From contig NZ_JAFBCO010000001.1 of assembly GCF_016907775.1 (NCBI RefSeq), forward strand, positions 744,001 to 808,000: a stretch of 64,000 nt of DNA. The letters run 5' to 3'. A model generated the notes under the pieces. That model saw only the letters and a program-made list of their open reading frames with translations. It was not told the DNA's origin and did no database searches. The DNA comes from Pseudoglutamicibacter cumminsii (lineage in GTDB: Bacteria; Actinomycetota; Actinomycetes; Actinomycetales; Micrococcaceae). A program made the translations under genes and the position numbers. This document shows, piece after piece, positions 36,770 to 45,206 of the stretch; within the stretch, counting starts at the first letter, position 1, and each line of letters begins with the position of its first letter.

Positions 36770-36781
36770 ATCGTATACGAT
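36770..36781. promoter_or_regulatory. GntR operator 3 (hpaE promoter)
   Basis: A perfect copy of the palindrome ATCGTATACGAT, 127 bases before the hpaE ATG. Confidence 0.72.
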
Positions 36782-36908
36782 TACACATAAGTGGGCACCA
36801 ACCCACCAACAACCCGGCCCGCGCGGCCACGCAGGCATCAAAGCCAGCGCCACGACGTGCGACCACACCGGCCACCGGACCACTACCGGATTGAGGAGCT
36901 TCACACAT

Positions 36909-38417
36909 ATGGCACAGCAAGCAGTCCCGGAGAACCTTCCAGATCAGATCCGCCACTACATCGGCGGCAAGTGGGTTGACTCTATCGACGGCGACACCTT
37001 CGACGTCCTCAACCCAGTCACCAACGAGGCCTACATCAAGGCTTCCTCCGGCAAGGTCGCAGATATCGATGCTGCGGTTGCCGCCGCGAAGGACGCTTTC
37101 GAAAACGGTCCATGGCCAACCATGCTTCCGCGCCAGCGTTCCCGCATCCTGCACAAGATCGCGGACGTCGTGGAGACCCGCGCGGACGAACTCGCAGCGA
37201 TGGAGTGCTTCGACACCGGCCTGCCGATCTCCCAGGCACGCGGCCAGGCGCACCGTGCGGCTGAGAACTTCCGGTTCTTCGCTGACCTGATCGTTGCCCA
37301 ACACGATGACACGTTCAAGGTTCCAGGCCGTCAGATCAACTACGTCAACCGCAAGCCAATCGGCGTTGCCGGCCTGATCACGCCGTGGAACACCCCGTTC
37401 ATGCTCGAATCGTGGAAGCTCGCGCCAGCGATCGCAACCGGTAACACCGTGGTGCTCAAGCCGGCAGAGTTCACGCCGCTTTCCGCATCGCTGTGGCCAG
37501 GCATCTTCGAGGAAGCTGGCCTGCCAGCAGGCGTGTTCAACATGGTTCACGGCTACGGCGAAGAGGGCTTCGCGGGCGATTCACTCGTCAAGCACCCAGA
37601 CGTTCCGCTGATCTCCTTCACCGGTGAATCCAAGACCGGCCAGATCATCTTCGGCAACGCCGCGCCGTTCCTCAAGGGCCTTTCGATGGAGCTCGGCGGC
37701 AAGTCCCCAGCCGTCGTCTTCGAGGATGCAGACCTCGAGACCGCGATCGACGCAACCATCTTCGGTGTGTTCTCCCTCAACGGCGAGCGCTGCACCGCAG
37801 GTTCCCGCATCCTGGTTCAGCGCAGCATCTACGACGAGTTCGTGGAGCGTTACGCGGCACAGGCTAAGCGCGTCAAGGTTGGCCTGCCGTCGGATGAGAC
37901 CACCGAGGTCGGCGCGATTGTGCACCCTGAGCACTTCGAGAAGGTCATGTCCTACGTCGAAATCGGTAAGGAAGAAGCTCGCCTCGTAGCTGGTGGCGGC
38001 CGCCCTGAAGAGTTCTCTGAGGGCAACTTCGTTCAGCCGACCGTTTTCGCTGACGTCTCCCCTGACGCCCGCATCTTCCAGGAAGAGATCTTCGGCCCAG
38101 TCGTTGCGATCACCCCGTTCGACACCGAAGAGGAAGCGCTCGAGCTCGCGAACAACACCAAGTACGGCCTCGCCGCATACATCTGGACCAACGATCTGAA
38201 GCGTGCACACAACTTCGCTCAGAACGTTGAAGCCGGCATGGTGTGGCTGAACTCGAACAACGTTCGTGACCTGCGCACCCCATTCGGTGGCGTCAAGGCC
38301 TCCGGCCTCGGCCACGAAGGCGGCTACCGCTCGATCGACTTCTACACCGATCAGCAGGCCGTCCACATCAACCTCGGCAAGGTACACAACCCAGTTTTCG
38401 GTAAGCAGGAAAACTAA
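36909..38417 (+). CDS. hpaE: 5-carboxymethyl-2-hydroxymuconate semialdehyde dehydrogenase
   Basis: ATG 36909 has GAGGAG upstream; the longer frame overlaps the regulator gene. The 502-residue NAD-dependent aldehyde dehydrogenase has ITPWNTPFML, the MELGGKSP glutamate near residue 260, the catalytic Cys in GERCTAGSR near 294 and the QEEIFGPVV block. It oxidises the ring-cleavage product of homoprotocatechuate to the diacid. It is full length and under operator 3. Generic betaine- or HMS-type dehydrogenases are alternatives, but context with hpaD, hpaH and hpaI supports HpaE. Confidence 0.88.
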   Translation: MAQQAVPENLPDQIRHYIGGKWVDSIDGDTFDVLNPVTNEAYIKASSGKVADIDAAVAAAKDAFENGPWPTMLPRQRSRILHKIADVVETRADELAAMECFDTGLPISQARGQAHRAAENFRFFADLIVAQHDDTFKVPGRQINYVNRKPIGVAGLITPWNTPFMLESWKLAPAIATGNTVVLKPAEFTPLSASLWPGIFEEAGLPAGVFNMVHGYGEEGFAGDSLVKHPDVPLISFTGESKTGQIIFGNAAPFLKGLSMELGGKSPAVVFEDADLETAIDATIFGVFSLNGERCTAGSRILVQRSIYDEFVERYAAQAKRVKVGLPSDETTEVGAIVHPEHFEKVMSYVEIGKEEARLVAGGGRPEEFSEGNFVQPTVFADVSPDARIFQEEIFGPVVAITPFDTEEEALELANNTKYGLAAYIWTNDLKRAHNFAQNVEAGMVWLNSNNVRDLRTPFGGVKASGLGHEGGYRSIDFYTDQQAVHINLGKVHNPVFGKQEN

Positions 38418-38499
38418 AACCTGCCCCGGCCGGTGACCCTGCAGGGCGCCCCTGCACCGTGACCGGCCCCTGGTACCTAGCAACGGGTATCTAGCCTGG

Positions 38500-38557
38500 C
38501 TGCCGCTTGCTGCGGACCCGACTTTTCAGTCGGCCGCGGCAGGCGGCAGGTCTTTTT
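38500..38557 (+). terminator. Rho-independent terminator after hpaE
   Basis: A long imperfect stem (38500-38522 with 38529-38549, loop TTTTCA) is followed by a T-run at 38551-38557. A weaker GGCCGGT/ACCGGCC inverted repeat lies just before it (about 38431-38468). Confidence 0.8.
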
Positions 38558-38560
38558 AGC

Positions 38561-38601
38561 GCACGATGCGGTGGTTGGGGTGACATTGCACGATGCGGTG
38601 G
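38561..38601. repeat. 14-bp direct repeat upstream of the Pro-rich membrane protein
   Basis: GCACGATGCGGTGG occurs at 38561-38574 and 38588-38601, start points 27 bases apart, about 100 bases before the next gene; a possible regulator site, function unknown. Confidence 0.5.
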
Positions 38602-38690
38602 CCAGCGCGGCCTGCGTGAGCGGCCTGGAACGTTCCAGCCCAAGCCGGCGCGGCCTGTTCAGCTCGCTGCATCTTTGGTAGACAAGGTTC

Positions 38691-39521
38691 ATGGCACCTA
38701 CACACCAGCCGCCGTCACCACCACCGGGGCCGCCCTCGGGACCACCGGGTGGGCCGCCGGAACCACCATCGCCCAAGCTAGCCAAGGCATGGGCCGAGTT
38801 CAGCTGGGATAAAGCAATAGTCAAGATGCTTGTGCTTCAGGTCTTGTCCGGCCTGACGATGCTGGGATTCGTGTGGGGCGGCGGGTTCGGTGGCGTCCAC
38901 ACGCGCAGCGGGAGCGTGGTCGAGCCTGCCTACATCCTCGTAGCATGGGCGGGGCTCCAGGGCTGTTACGTCGTGTATAACCGTGCTACTGGTGTGAAGG
39001 ACCAAAACTTCATTGTGCAGAGTCCCCGCTACATCCCGTTGCTGGTGATCTCGCAGGCCCTCGGTGTTGTGGTCATGGCTATATGCGCGTTCATTGGCGC
39101 GAACATGCACCGCGAACAGCATGCACTGGGTTCGCTCGTGGCACTCATCCCGGAGAACGGTGCGGCGTGGCTGGCTTTCGTTCTCTATACCGTTTCGATG
39201 GCTACGTGGCCGACCGCGTGGATGCTTTACTTGCTCATCATGTCGGCCCGCCGGAAAACGATCGCGCTCGGACTCATTCTTGGCATACCGGGCGTCGTCG
39301 TTACCTTGATCGGTGGCCTCTTTCTGGGGTGGCACAAGTTCAACGAAGAGTTCGCCGATGCGGATGCGGCGGTAGCGCTCTGGTTGCCGATTGCGCTGGG
39401 CGGCTTAGCGGCCTACGCGGCGTCGCTTGCGTGGCTTGCATGGGCGAAGCGGCGAGGCCACATCGGCCCGCCACCAGATAAGCCGGGCATGTTCACCGGC
39501 GCCGTCCGCTGGCGAGACTAG
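38691..39521 (+). CDS. Membrane protein with proline-rich N-terminus, unknown
   Basis: I do not recognise this 276-residue protein. The first 28 residues are mostly Pro and Gly; after that come six or seven hydrophobic segments with a VYNRATGVKDQNF loop between the second and third. The tail is basic and short. It stands between hpaE and hpaD on the same strand but is separated from each by a terminator, so it may not belong to the pathway. A transport or stress role cannot be read from the sequence. Confidence 0.6.
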   Translation: MAPTHQPPSPPPGPPSGPPGGPPEPPSPKLAKAWAEFSWDKAIVKMLVLQVLSGLTMLGFVWGGGFGGVHTRSGSVVEPAYILVAWAGLQGCYVVYNRATGVKDQNFIVQSPRYIPLLVISQALGVVVMAICAFIGANMHREQHALGSLVALIPENGAAWLAFVLYTVSMATWPTAWMLYLLIMSARRKTIALGLILGIPGVVVTLIGGLFLGWHKFNEEFADADAAVALWLPIALGGLAAYAASLAWLAWAKRRGHIGPPPDKPGMFTGAVRWRD

Positions 39522-39555
39522 CGGTACAGGCAGGCGTGCGCGGCCAACGCAACTA

Positions 39556-39589
39556 CCGCATCGGAATAATCATGCGGCGGCTAGTTTTT
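39556..39589 (+). terminator. Likely terminator after the Pro-rich membrane protein
   Basis: A short stem CCGCAT/ATGCGG (39556-39561 with 39572-39577) is followed by a T-run near 39585-39589. Confidence 0.5.
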
Positions 39590-39618
39590 CTCTGCTCATG
39601 CTTCCCTACCAACGCCGG

Positions 39619-39630
39619 ATCATATACGAT
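39619..39630. promoter_or_regulatory. GntR operator 4 (hpaD promoter)
   Basis: ATCATATACGAT differs from the perfect palindrome at one base and lies 55 bases before the hpaD ATG. Confidence 0.65.
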
Positions 39631-39685
39631 TTGAGATAAGGGAACGTGCTCCAGCGCACACCACCTCAAACTCAGGAGGACAAAC

Positions 39686-40846
39686 ATGAGCAACCTGGTG
39701 AACCGCCAGAAGACCTCGTCCGGCTTTTACGTAGGCCAGGAAGGTCCAGTCAAGACCGACAACCCGATCCCAACCCCTAAGGCAGAAGCGCCAGATGTGC
39801 TGCGTTGCGCCTACATGGAGATTGTGGTCACTGACCTTGCCAAGTCCCGCGAATTCTATGTGGACGTCCTGGGCCTCGTGGTCACGGAAGAAGACGAGAA
39901 CGCCATCTACCTGCGCTCGATGGAAGAGTTCATCCACCACAACCTGGTGCTGCGCAAGGGCGATGTCGCCGCTGTTGCCGCATTCTCCTACCGCGTGCGC
40001 TCCCCAGAAGACCTCGACAAGGCGGAGGCATTCTACAAGGAGCTCGGTTGCCGTGTTGAACGTAAGAAGGACGGCTTCGTCAAGGGCATCGGCGATTCGG
40101 TCCGCGTTGAAGACCCACTCGGCTTCCCATACGAGTTCTTCTACGACGTCGAGCACGTTGAGCGCCTCGCATGGCGCTACGACCTCTACACCCCAGGCGC
40201 GCTGGTGCGTCTGGACCACTTCAACCAGGTCACCCCGGATGTTCCACGCGCCGCGAAGTACATGCAGGACCTCGGTTTCCGCGTCACCGAAGACATTCAG
40301 GACGACAAGGGCACCGTCTACGCAGCATGGATGCGCCGCAAACCAACCGTGCACGACACCGCGATGACCGGCGGCGACGGACCACGCATGCACCACGTCG
40401 CGTTCTCGACCCACGAGAAGCACAACATCCTCGCGATCTGCGACAAGCTCGGCGCGCTGCGCATGTCTGACGCGATCGAGCGCGGCCCAGGCCGTCACGG
40501 CGTATCCAACGCGTTCTACCTGTACCTTCGTGACCCAGACGGCCACCGCGTCGAGATCTACACCCAGGACTACTACACCGGCGACCCAGACAACCCAGTT
40601 GTCACCTGGGACGTTCACGACAACCAGCGCCGCGACTGGTGGGGCACCCCAGTTGTGCCATCCTGGTACACCGAGGCGTCCCTCGTGCTCGACCTCGATG
40701 GCAACCCACAGGAAGTTGTTGCACGCTCCGACGAGTCCGAAATGAAGGTCACGATCGGCGCTGATGGCTTCTCCTACACCCGCAGCGACGACGAAGACAT
40801 GCCGGACTGGAAGAAGGGCGAATACAAGCTCGGAAACCAGCTCTAA
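39686..40846 (+). CDS. hpaD: 3,4-dihydroxyphenylacetate (homoprotocatechuate) 2,3-dioxygenase
   Basis: The 386-residue type I extradiol dioxygenase is built of repeated VOC modules and closely resembles the Arthrobacter MndD and Brevibacterium HPCD enzymes. The metal triad is visible as His178 (VRLDHFNQV), His236/237 (MHHVAFS) and Glu290 (HRVEIYTQDY). It opens the ring of homoprotocatechuate using Fe(II) or Mn(II); the metal cannot be predicted, as both known relatives share the same ligands. AGGAGG precedes the ATG, and operator 4 lies in its promoter. It feeds the semialdehyde to HpaE. Confidence 0.93.
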   Translation: MSNLVNRQKTSSGFYVGQEGPVKTDNPIPTPKAEAPDVLRCAYMEIVVTDLAKSREFYVDVLGLVVTEEDENAIYLRSMEEFIHHNLVLRKGDVAAVAAFSYRVRSPEDLDKAEAFYKELGCRVERKKDGFVKGIGDSVRVEDPLGFPYEFFYDVEHVERLAWRYDLYTPGALVRLDHFNQVTPDVPRAAKYMQDLGFRVTEDIQDDKGTVYAAWMRRKPTVHDTAMTGGDGPRMHHVAFSTHEKHNILAICDKLGALRMSDAIERGPGRHGVSNAFYLYLRDPDGHRVEIYTQDYYTGDPDNPVVTWDVHDNQRRDWWGTPVVPSWYTEASLVLDLDGNPQEVVARSDESEMKVTIGADGFSYTRSDDEDMPDWKKGEYKLGNQL

Positions 40847-40894
40847 ACCGGGTCTGAACCGGATCTAAGCCCGGCTTCAAGCCGGCGAGAACCA

Positions 40895-41003
40895 CCACGA
40901 AACGCCCCCGCGGCGCCTGCAACTACGCAGGCCACGCGGGGGCGTTTCTTTTTGTCGATTTGTGACATGCGTCAGCCGTGCGGCTGTTACACCATGACCA
41001 CCG
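40895..41003. repeat. Left flanking repeat of the cou island
   Basis: From CACGAAACGCCCC through the GCGCCTGCA..GCAGGC inner arm, GGGGCGTTTCTT, TTTGTGAC and GGCTGTT, this stretch aligns with 49145-49285 in the same order and orientation, with one indel region. It covers a terminator and what looks like a decayed copy of the promoter that follows the right-hand copy. Confidence 0.6.
40899..40953 (+). terminator. Terminator after hpaD
   Basis: Arms GAAACGCCCCCGCG (40899-40912) and complement (40935-40948) enclose a small inner hairpin and are followed by TTTTT. Confidence 0.85.
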
Positions 41004-41074
41004 GAGAGGTGCGCGAACCACTGCCTACGGGGTCCATCTTCATCCTGACGCGAATCTCCTGACAAAATCAACCA

Positions 41075-41087
41075 TTGACAATCTCAA
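41075..41087. promoter_or_regulatory. MarR (CouR-like) operator at the CoA-ligase promoter
   Basis: TTGACAATCTCAA has TTGA-N5-TCAA symmetry and its first six bases are a -35-like TTGACA. Extended over 21 bases (41075-41095) it matches the minus-strand sequence at 48449-48429 in 18 positions, tying the two promoters to one regulator. Confidence 0.68.
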
Positions 41088-41126
41088 CTAAATGTCATTC
41101 CATAGTTTTGTGACGTTGGCCACACT

Positions 41127-42686
41127 GTGACCGTCCCGAGCATCCCCGTCCCGAGCAACCTTTGGAGCAGCCTCATGAACACCGGAGTAGGCACCTACCC
41201 CCGCCGCCGCGCAGGGGTCCGCCCAGAAGCCATCGCCTTCGAGTTTGAGGGCACCACCCGCACCTACGGCGAGGTCGCCGACCGCGTCGACCGGCTCGCC
41301 CAGGCCCTCGTGGCGGGCGGTGCCAGCCGCGGGGACCGGATCGCCTACGTCGGGTTCAACCATCCCGCGCTGCTGGAGACCTTCTTCGCCACCACCCTGC
41401 TCGGCGGCACCTCGGTCCTCGTGAACCCGCGGCTGTCCCCTGCGGAGGTGCAGTTCATCGTGGAGGACTCGGGCGCCTCCGTCGTCGTCTACGGCAACGA
41501 CCAGGTACCCACGGCCGAGCGCCTGGCCACCAACCTCACCGGCCTGCGTCTGATCGCCGTGGAGGGTGAGGACGGCCCCGGCGAGCGCTACGAGGCGGTG
41601 CTGGCCGCCGGTTCCGCAGAGCCTGTGGACGCGGAGGTGGACGACGACGACGTCGCCCTCATCATGTACACCTCCGGCACCACGGGCCGACCTAAGGGTG
41701 CGATGCTCACCCACCGCAACCTCACCTTCCAGTACCTGAACGCCTTCACCGGCACCGATCTCCGCCAGGACGAAGTCATGCTGACCGTGGCCCCGCTGTT
41801 CCACATCGCCGGGCTGAACATGACCACGATCCCCACGTTCATGATGGGCGGACGGATCATCATCCAACGCGCTTTCCGACCGAAGGACGTGTTGGACGAG
41901 ATCTCGCGCTCCAAGGTCACGGGGTCCTTCATGGTTCCCGCAATGCTCGACTTCCTTTCCCAGGACCCGGCCTTCGCCGAGGCCGACCTGAGCTCGCTGC
42001 GCTCGGTCATGGTGGGTGGGTCCCCGCTGCCGGAACGCTCCATCCGCCTGTGGCAGGACCGCGGCGTGAAGATCGTCCAGGGCTTCGGGATGACTGAGAC
42101 CGCCCCCGGCGTCTGCCTCCTGGAAGCCTCCGATGCTCTGTCCCACGCCGGGACTGCAGGCCGCCCACACTTCTTCGCCGAGGTCCGCCTGGTGGACCCC
42201 GTCACCGGCGAGGACGTGGAGAACGGCACCGCTGGCGAGGTGTGGGTCCGCGGCCCGCAGGTCATGAAGGGCTACTGGAACCGTGAAGAGGCCTCCGCCG
42301 CTGCCCTGGAGGGCGGCTGGTACCACACCGGCGACATCGCTGTCCGTGACGACGAGGGCTACTTCACCATCAAGGACCGCATCAAAGACATGTACATCTC
42401 CGGCGGGGAGAACGTGTACCCCGCAGAGGTGGAGAACGCCCTGCTTTCCCTGGACGGCGTGGCCGAGGCGGCCGTCGTCGGCGTCCCGAACGAGCGATGG
42501 GGCGAGTCAGGCCTAGCCTTCGTGGTCCCTGCGGACGGCGCCTCGTTGGATCCCGAAGAGATCCGCGGCAAGCTGGCCGAGCTGCTAGCCAAGTACAAGG
42601 TGCCCGGGCAGGTGCGGCTCGTGGAAGAACTTCCACGCACCACGACCGGCAAGATCCGCAAGGCCGTGCTGCGCGAGAGCGCCTAA
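41127..42686 (+). CDS. couL: Acyl/aryl-CoA ligase, p-hydroxycinnamate:CoA ligase-like
   Basis: This 519-residue AMP-forming enzyme has the P-loop YTSGTTGRPKG near residues 181-191, the APLFHIAG and GFGMTETAPG motifs, YHTGDIAVRDDEGY and the C-terminal lysine in PRTTTGKIRK. It activates a carboxylic acid to its CoA thioester. Its neighbours match the Rhodococcus cou cluster, where the ligase acts on p-coumarate, caffeate and ferulate; the symbol is given by that analogy. GTG 41127 is taken as the start, but an ATG at 41175 has a better GGAG site and would remove 16 residues. Confidence 0.8.
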   Translation: MTVPSIPVPSNLWSSLMNTGVGTYPRRRAGVRPEAIAFEFEGTTRTYGEVADRVDRLAQALVAGGASRGDRIAYVGFNHPALLETFFATTLLGGTSVLVNPRLSPAEVQFIVEDSGASVVVYGNDQVPTAERLATNLTGLRLIAVEGEDGPGERYEAVLAAGSAEPVDAEVDDDDVALIMYTSGTTGRPKGAMLTHRNLTFQYLNAFTGTDLRQDEVMLTVAPLFHIAGLNMTTIPTFMMGGRIIIQRAFRPKDVLDEISRSKVTGSFMVPAMLDFLSQDPAFAEADLSSLRSVMVGGSPLPERSIRLWQDRGVKIVQGFGMTETAPGVCLLEASDALSHAGTAGRPHFFAEVRLVDPVTGEDVENGTAGEVWVRGPQVMKGYWNREEASAAALEGGWYHTGDIAVRDDEGYFTIKDRIKDMYISGGENVYPAEVENALLSLDGVAEAAVVGVPNERWGESGLAFVVPADGASLDPEEIRGKLAELLAKYKVPGQVRLVEELPRTTTGKIRKAVLRESA

Positions 42687-42741
42687 ACACCCCTGAACCC
42701 CTTCCCCCACCACACCCCAGACAAGAGACACAGAGGTCATC

Positions 42742-44142
42742 ATGACTAGCATCACCCCTAAGAGCCGGCCCGACGGCACGGCCACATCCGCCGGAGAGAA
42801 GCAAGACACCGTAGATGCCTTGCTGAACATCTCCCCCGAGGAGCGCCGCCGAGAGTCCCGCAAGGTCATCCTCTCCAGCTACCTGGGCTCGACCATCGAG
42901 TTCTATGACTTCCTGCTATACGCCACCGCGGCCGCAGTCGTGTTCCCACACGTTTTCTTCCCGGCTTCGGACCCTCTGGCTGGATCCATCGCCGCCTTCG
43001 GCACCTTCGCGGCCGGCTACGTCGCCCGCCCGCTGGGCGGGGCGCTCTTCGGCCACTTCGGCGACCGGCTCGGCCGCAAGAAGATGCTGGTGCTCTCCAT
43101 GCTCCTCATGGGCCTGGCGTCCACCGCGATCGGCCTGATCCCTTCCGCAGAGATGATCGGCATCTGGGGCGTGGTGCTCCTGGTGATCATGCGTATCTTC
43201 CAGGGCATCGCGGTCGGTGGTGAGTGGGGCGGCGCCGCTCTGATGGCTCTCGAGCACTCCGAAACGAAGAAGCGTGGATTCGCCGCATCCTTCACGAATG
43301 CCGGCGCTCCATCCGGCGCCGCGTTGGGCACCTTCATGATGGGCGCCGTCTCAGCCCTGCTCTCCGAGGAGCAGTTCCTCTCCTGGGGCTGGCGCATCCC
43401 GTTCCTCGTCTCCTTCCTGCTGCTGATCGTAGGCCTCATCATCCGCTCTAAGGTCTCTGAGTCCCCGGTCTTCCAGGCCGCCATGATCAAGGCTGAGGCT
43501 GAGGACAAGAAAAAGCCAAAGGTGCCGTTGATCTCAGTGCTTCGCCGCCCGAAGGCGCTCTTGTTGACGATGTTCGCCGGCGCCGCCGGCTTCGCCCTCC
43601 AGGTGCTGCTCCCGACATTCGCCGTCGGCTACTCCGCGGCCGGAGGAACGGCCCGTTCCGACGTCCTCTACGCCTTTGCGTGGGCCTCGGTCATCTCCAT
43701 CTTCATGGTCGTCGGCTCCGGCCGGCTCTCTGACGCACTGGGCCGCCGTCCGGTGATGATCGCAGGGCTCGTGCTCTACGTCGCGTTCTTGTTCCCGATG
43801 TTCCCGATGCTTCGTTCCGACAGCTGGCTCGTCATCCTCGCAGCGTTCACCATCGCCCTCGCCTTGCACGGCATGATCTACGGGCCACTGGCGGCATTCA
43901 TCGCGGAACAGTTCGGCACCGAGTCCCGCTACACCGGCGCTTCCCTGGGCTACCAGCTGGCCACCCTGCTGGGTGCCGGCTTCACCCCAACGATCGTTGC
44001 GTCGCTCTACGCCGGGCCCGGTGGCGGAGAAAGCACACTGCCGGTCATCATGTTCATCGGTGCGATCGCAGCCGTCTCCACCATCGCGATCCTCCTGACC
44101 CGGGAATCGAAGGATCATGACCTGCTGATCCACGAGCACTAA
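42742..44142 (+). CDS. couT: MHS-family MFS transporter of the cou-like cluster
   Basis: This 466-residue twelve-helix transporter has the MHS motifs STIEFYDFLLYA, GDRLGRKKM and GGEWGGAALMALEH, and SRYTGASLGYQLATLLG near the end. It follows the CoA ligase by 55 bases on the same strand and ends at a strong terminator, so ligase and transporter form one operon. The likely substrate is a hydroxycinnamate or phenylpropanoid acid, by context with the ligase. It is a distinct paralogue of the transporter next to lldD. Confidence 0.75.
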   Translation: MTSITPKSRPDGTATSAGEKQDTVDALLNISPEERRRESRKVILSSYLGSTIEFYDFLLYATAAAVVFPHVFFPASDPLAGSIAAFGTFAAGYVARPLGGALFGHFGDRLGRKKMLVLSMLLMGLASTAIGLIPSAEMIGIWGVVLLVIMRIFQGIAVGGEWGGAALMALEHSETKKRGFAASFTNAGAPSGAALGTFMMGAVSALLSEEQFLSWGWRIPFLVSFLLLIVGLIIRSKVSESPVFQAAMIKAEAEDKKKPKVPLISVLRRPKALLLTMFAGAAGFALQVLLPTFAVGYSAAGGTARSDVLYAFAWASVISIFMVVGSGRLSDALGRRPVMIAGLVLYVAFLFPMFPMLRSDSWLVILAAFTIALALHGMIYGPLAAFIAEQFGTESRYTGASLGYQLATLLGAGFTPTIVASLYAGPGGGESTLPVIMFIGAIAAVSTIAILLTRESKDHDLLIHEH

Positions 44143-44160
44143 CTACAGCGGAAAAGTCAC

Positions 44161-44196
44161 AAGGCCGCGGTGGGCAAATGCCCACCGCGGCCTTTC
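44161..44196 (+). terminator. Terminator of the ligase-transporter operon
   Basis: Perfect 15-bp stem (44161-44175 with 44180-44194), loop AAAT, then T-rich bases. Confidence 0.88.
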
Positions 44197-44554
44197 CGCG
44201 TTCTCTGCCTTCCACATCCGGGGATCTACCCAGACAGCCCTCCAGCCAGCAGTTCAGACAGCCCTCAAGGCAGCAGTGGAGTTGGGCAGCACGAGTCGAC
44301 CGTCATCATTGATGAGCAGGTGGCCACACATGTTCGCCATCGGAGCCTGGGATGTGTGGGACGTCGCCGGCGCAGAGGCAGGTTCCCTCCCGACGCTGTC
44401 CATGCGATGACGCCCGGTGAGATCAGAGCACCACCGGCCCTGTACAACCACATCAGGGGCCTATACACCACATATCAGGAGAAAGAGGGGCTGCAACAAG
44501 TGGTTCTGCCCGACCTCCGAGCCCCGACGCGCTGTCCACGGCGGCACGCACGGC

Positions 44555-44592
44555 AAAGGCCCCGCTCCCCACATAGTGGGAACGGGGCCTTT
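44555..44592 (-). terminator. Terminator of the SDR-amidohydrolase-ACAD-MaoC operon
   Basis: AAAGGCCCCGCTCCC (44555-44569) pairs with 44578-44592 with one mismatch, about 70 bases past the MaoC gene stop. The 360 bases between the two terminators hold no gene that I can support. Confidence 0.75.
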
Positions 44593-44662
44593 CGAAGATG
44601 CCGGAGGTCGGCCGCCACTCTGGCGGCCGACCTCACGACACGACGCTGATCAGCGGTAGAGA

Positions 44663-45133
44663 TCAGCGGTAGAAGCGGGCGAGGAAGACGGCCACGACGG
44701 CCGGGCGCTCCTCACCCTCGATCTCGAAGGTGGCCTCGACGACGAGGTGCAGGCCGTCGCCCTTGACCTCCTGGACGTCGGCGAGCTTCATGACCGCGCG
44801 GACGCGCGAGCCAACCTTGACCGGGGAGGTGAAGCGGACCTTGTCCAGGCCGTAGTTGACCTTGGTCTTGACGTCGGAAACGTCGAACAGCTCGCCCCAG
44901 AACGGGATGATCAGGGACAAGGTGAGGAAGCCGTGGGCGATCGGGGCGCCGAAAGGGCCGTCCTTGGCGCGTTCCGGATCCACGTGGATCCACTGGTGGT
45001 CATCGGTCGCGTCAGCGAAGGTGTTCACCATGTCCTGGGTGATCTCGCGCCACTCGGTGGCTCCCAGCTCGGTGCCTGCCATGGTCTTGACGGCGTCGAA
45101 GTCGACGACGGTGCGTGCGGTGGTCTCAGTCAT
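44663..45133 (-). CDS. couM: MaoC-like (R)-enoyl-CoA hydratase
   Basis: The 156-residue hot-dog-fold protein has the hydratase-2 motif DATDDHQWIHVDPERAKDGPFGAPIAHGFLTLSL, with the catalytic Asp and His. It adds water across the double bond of an enoyl-CoA. By analogy with couM of Rhodococcus it would hydrate p-coumaroyl-CoA or feruloyl-CoA. It is last in a four-gene leftward operon, 73 bases after the acyl-CoA dehydrogenase with its own AGAGGA site. Symbol by analogy. Confidence 0.8.
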   Translation of the reverse strand: MTETTARTVVDFDAVKTMAGTELGATEWREITQDMVNTFADATDDHQWIHVDPERAKDGPFGAPIAHGFLTLSLIIPFWGELFDVSDVKTKVNYGLDKVRFTSPVKVGSRVRAVMKLADVQEVKGDGLHLVVEATFEIEGEERPAVVAVFLARFYR

Positions 45134-45206
45134 GTTGCGGTCCTCTCAGGGAAGGGGTGGAAGGTGTAGTTAGGTCTGTGGGCCAGCGTGTTGCCGGCCC
45201 GGCTGG

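Noticed and set aside
44197-44554. Open frames on both strands between two terminators in the cou island
   Set aside because: None has a ribosome site, plausible domain or consistent codon use; treated as noncoding or decayed.
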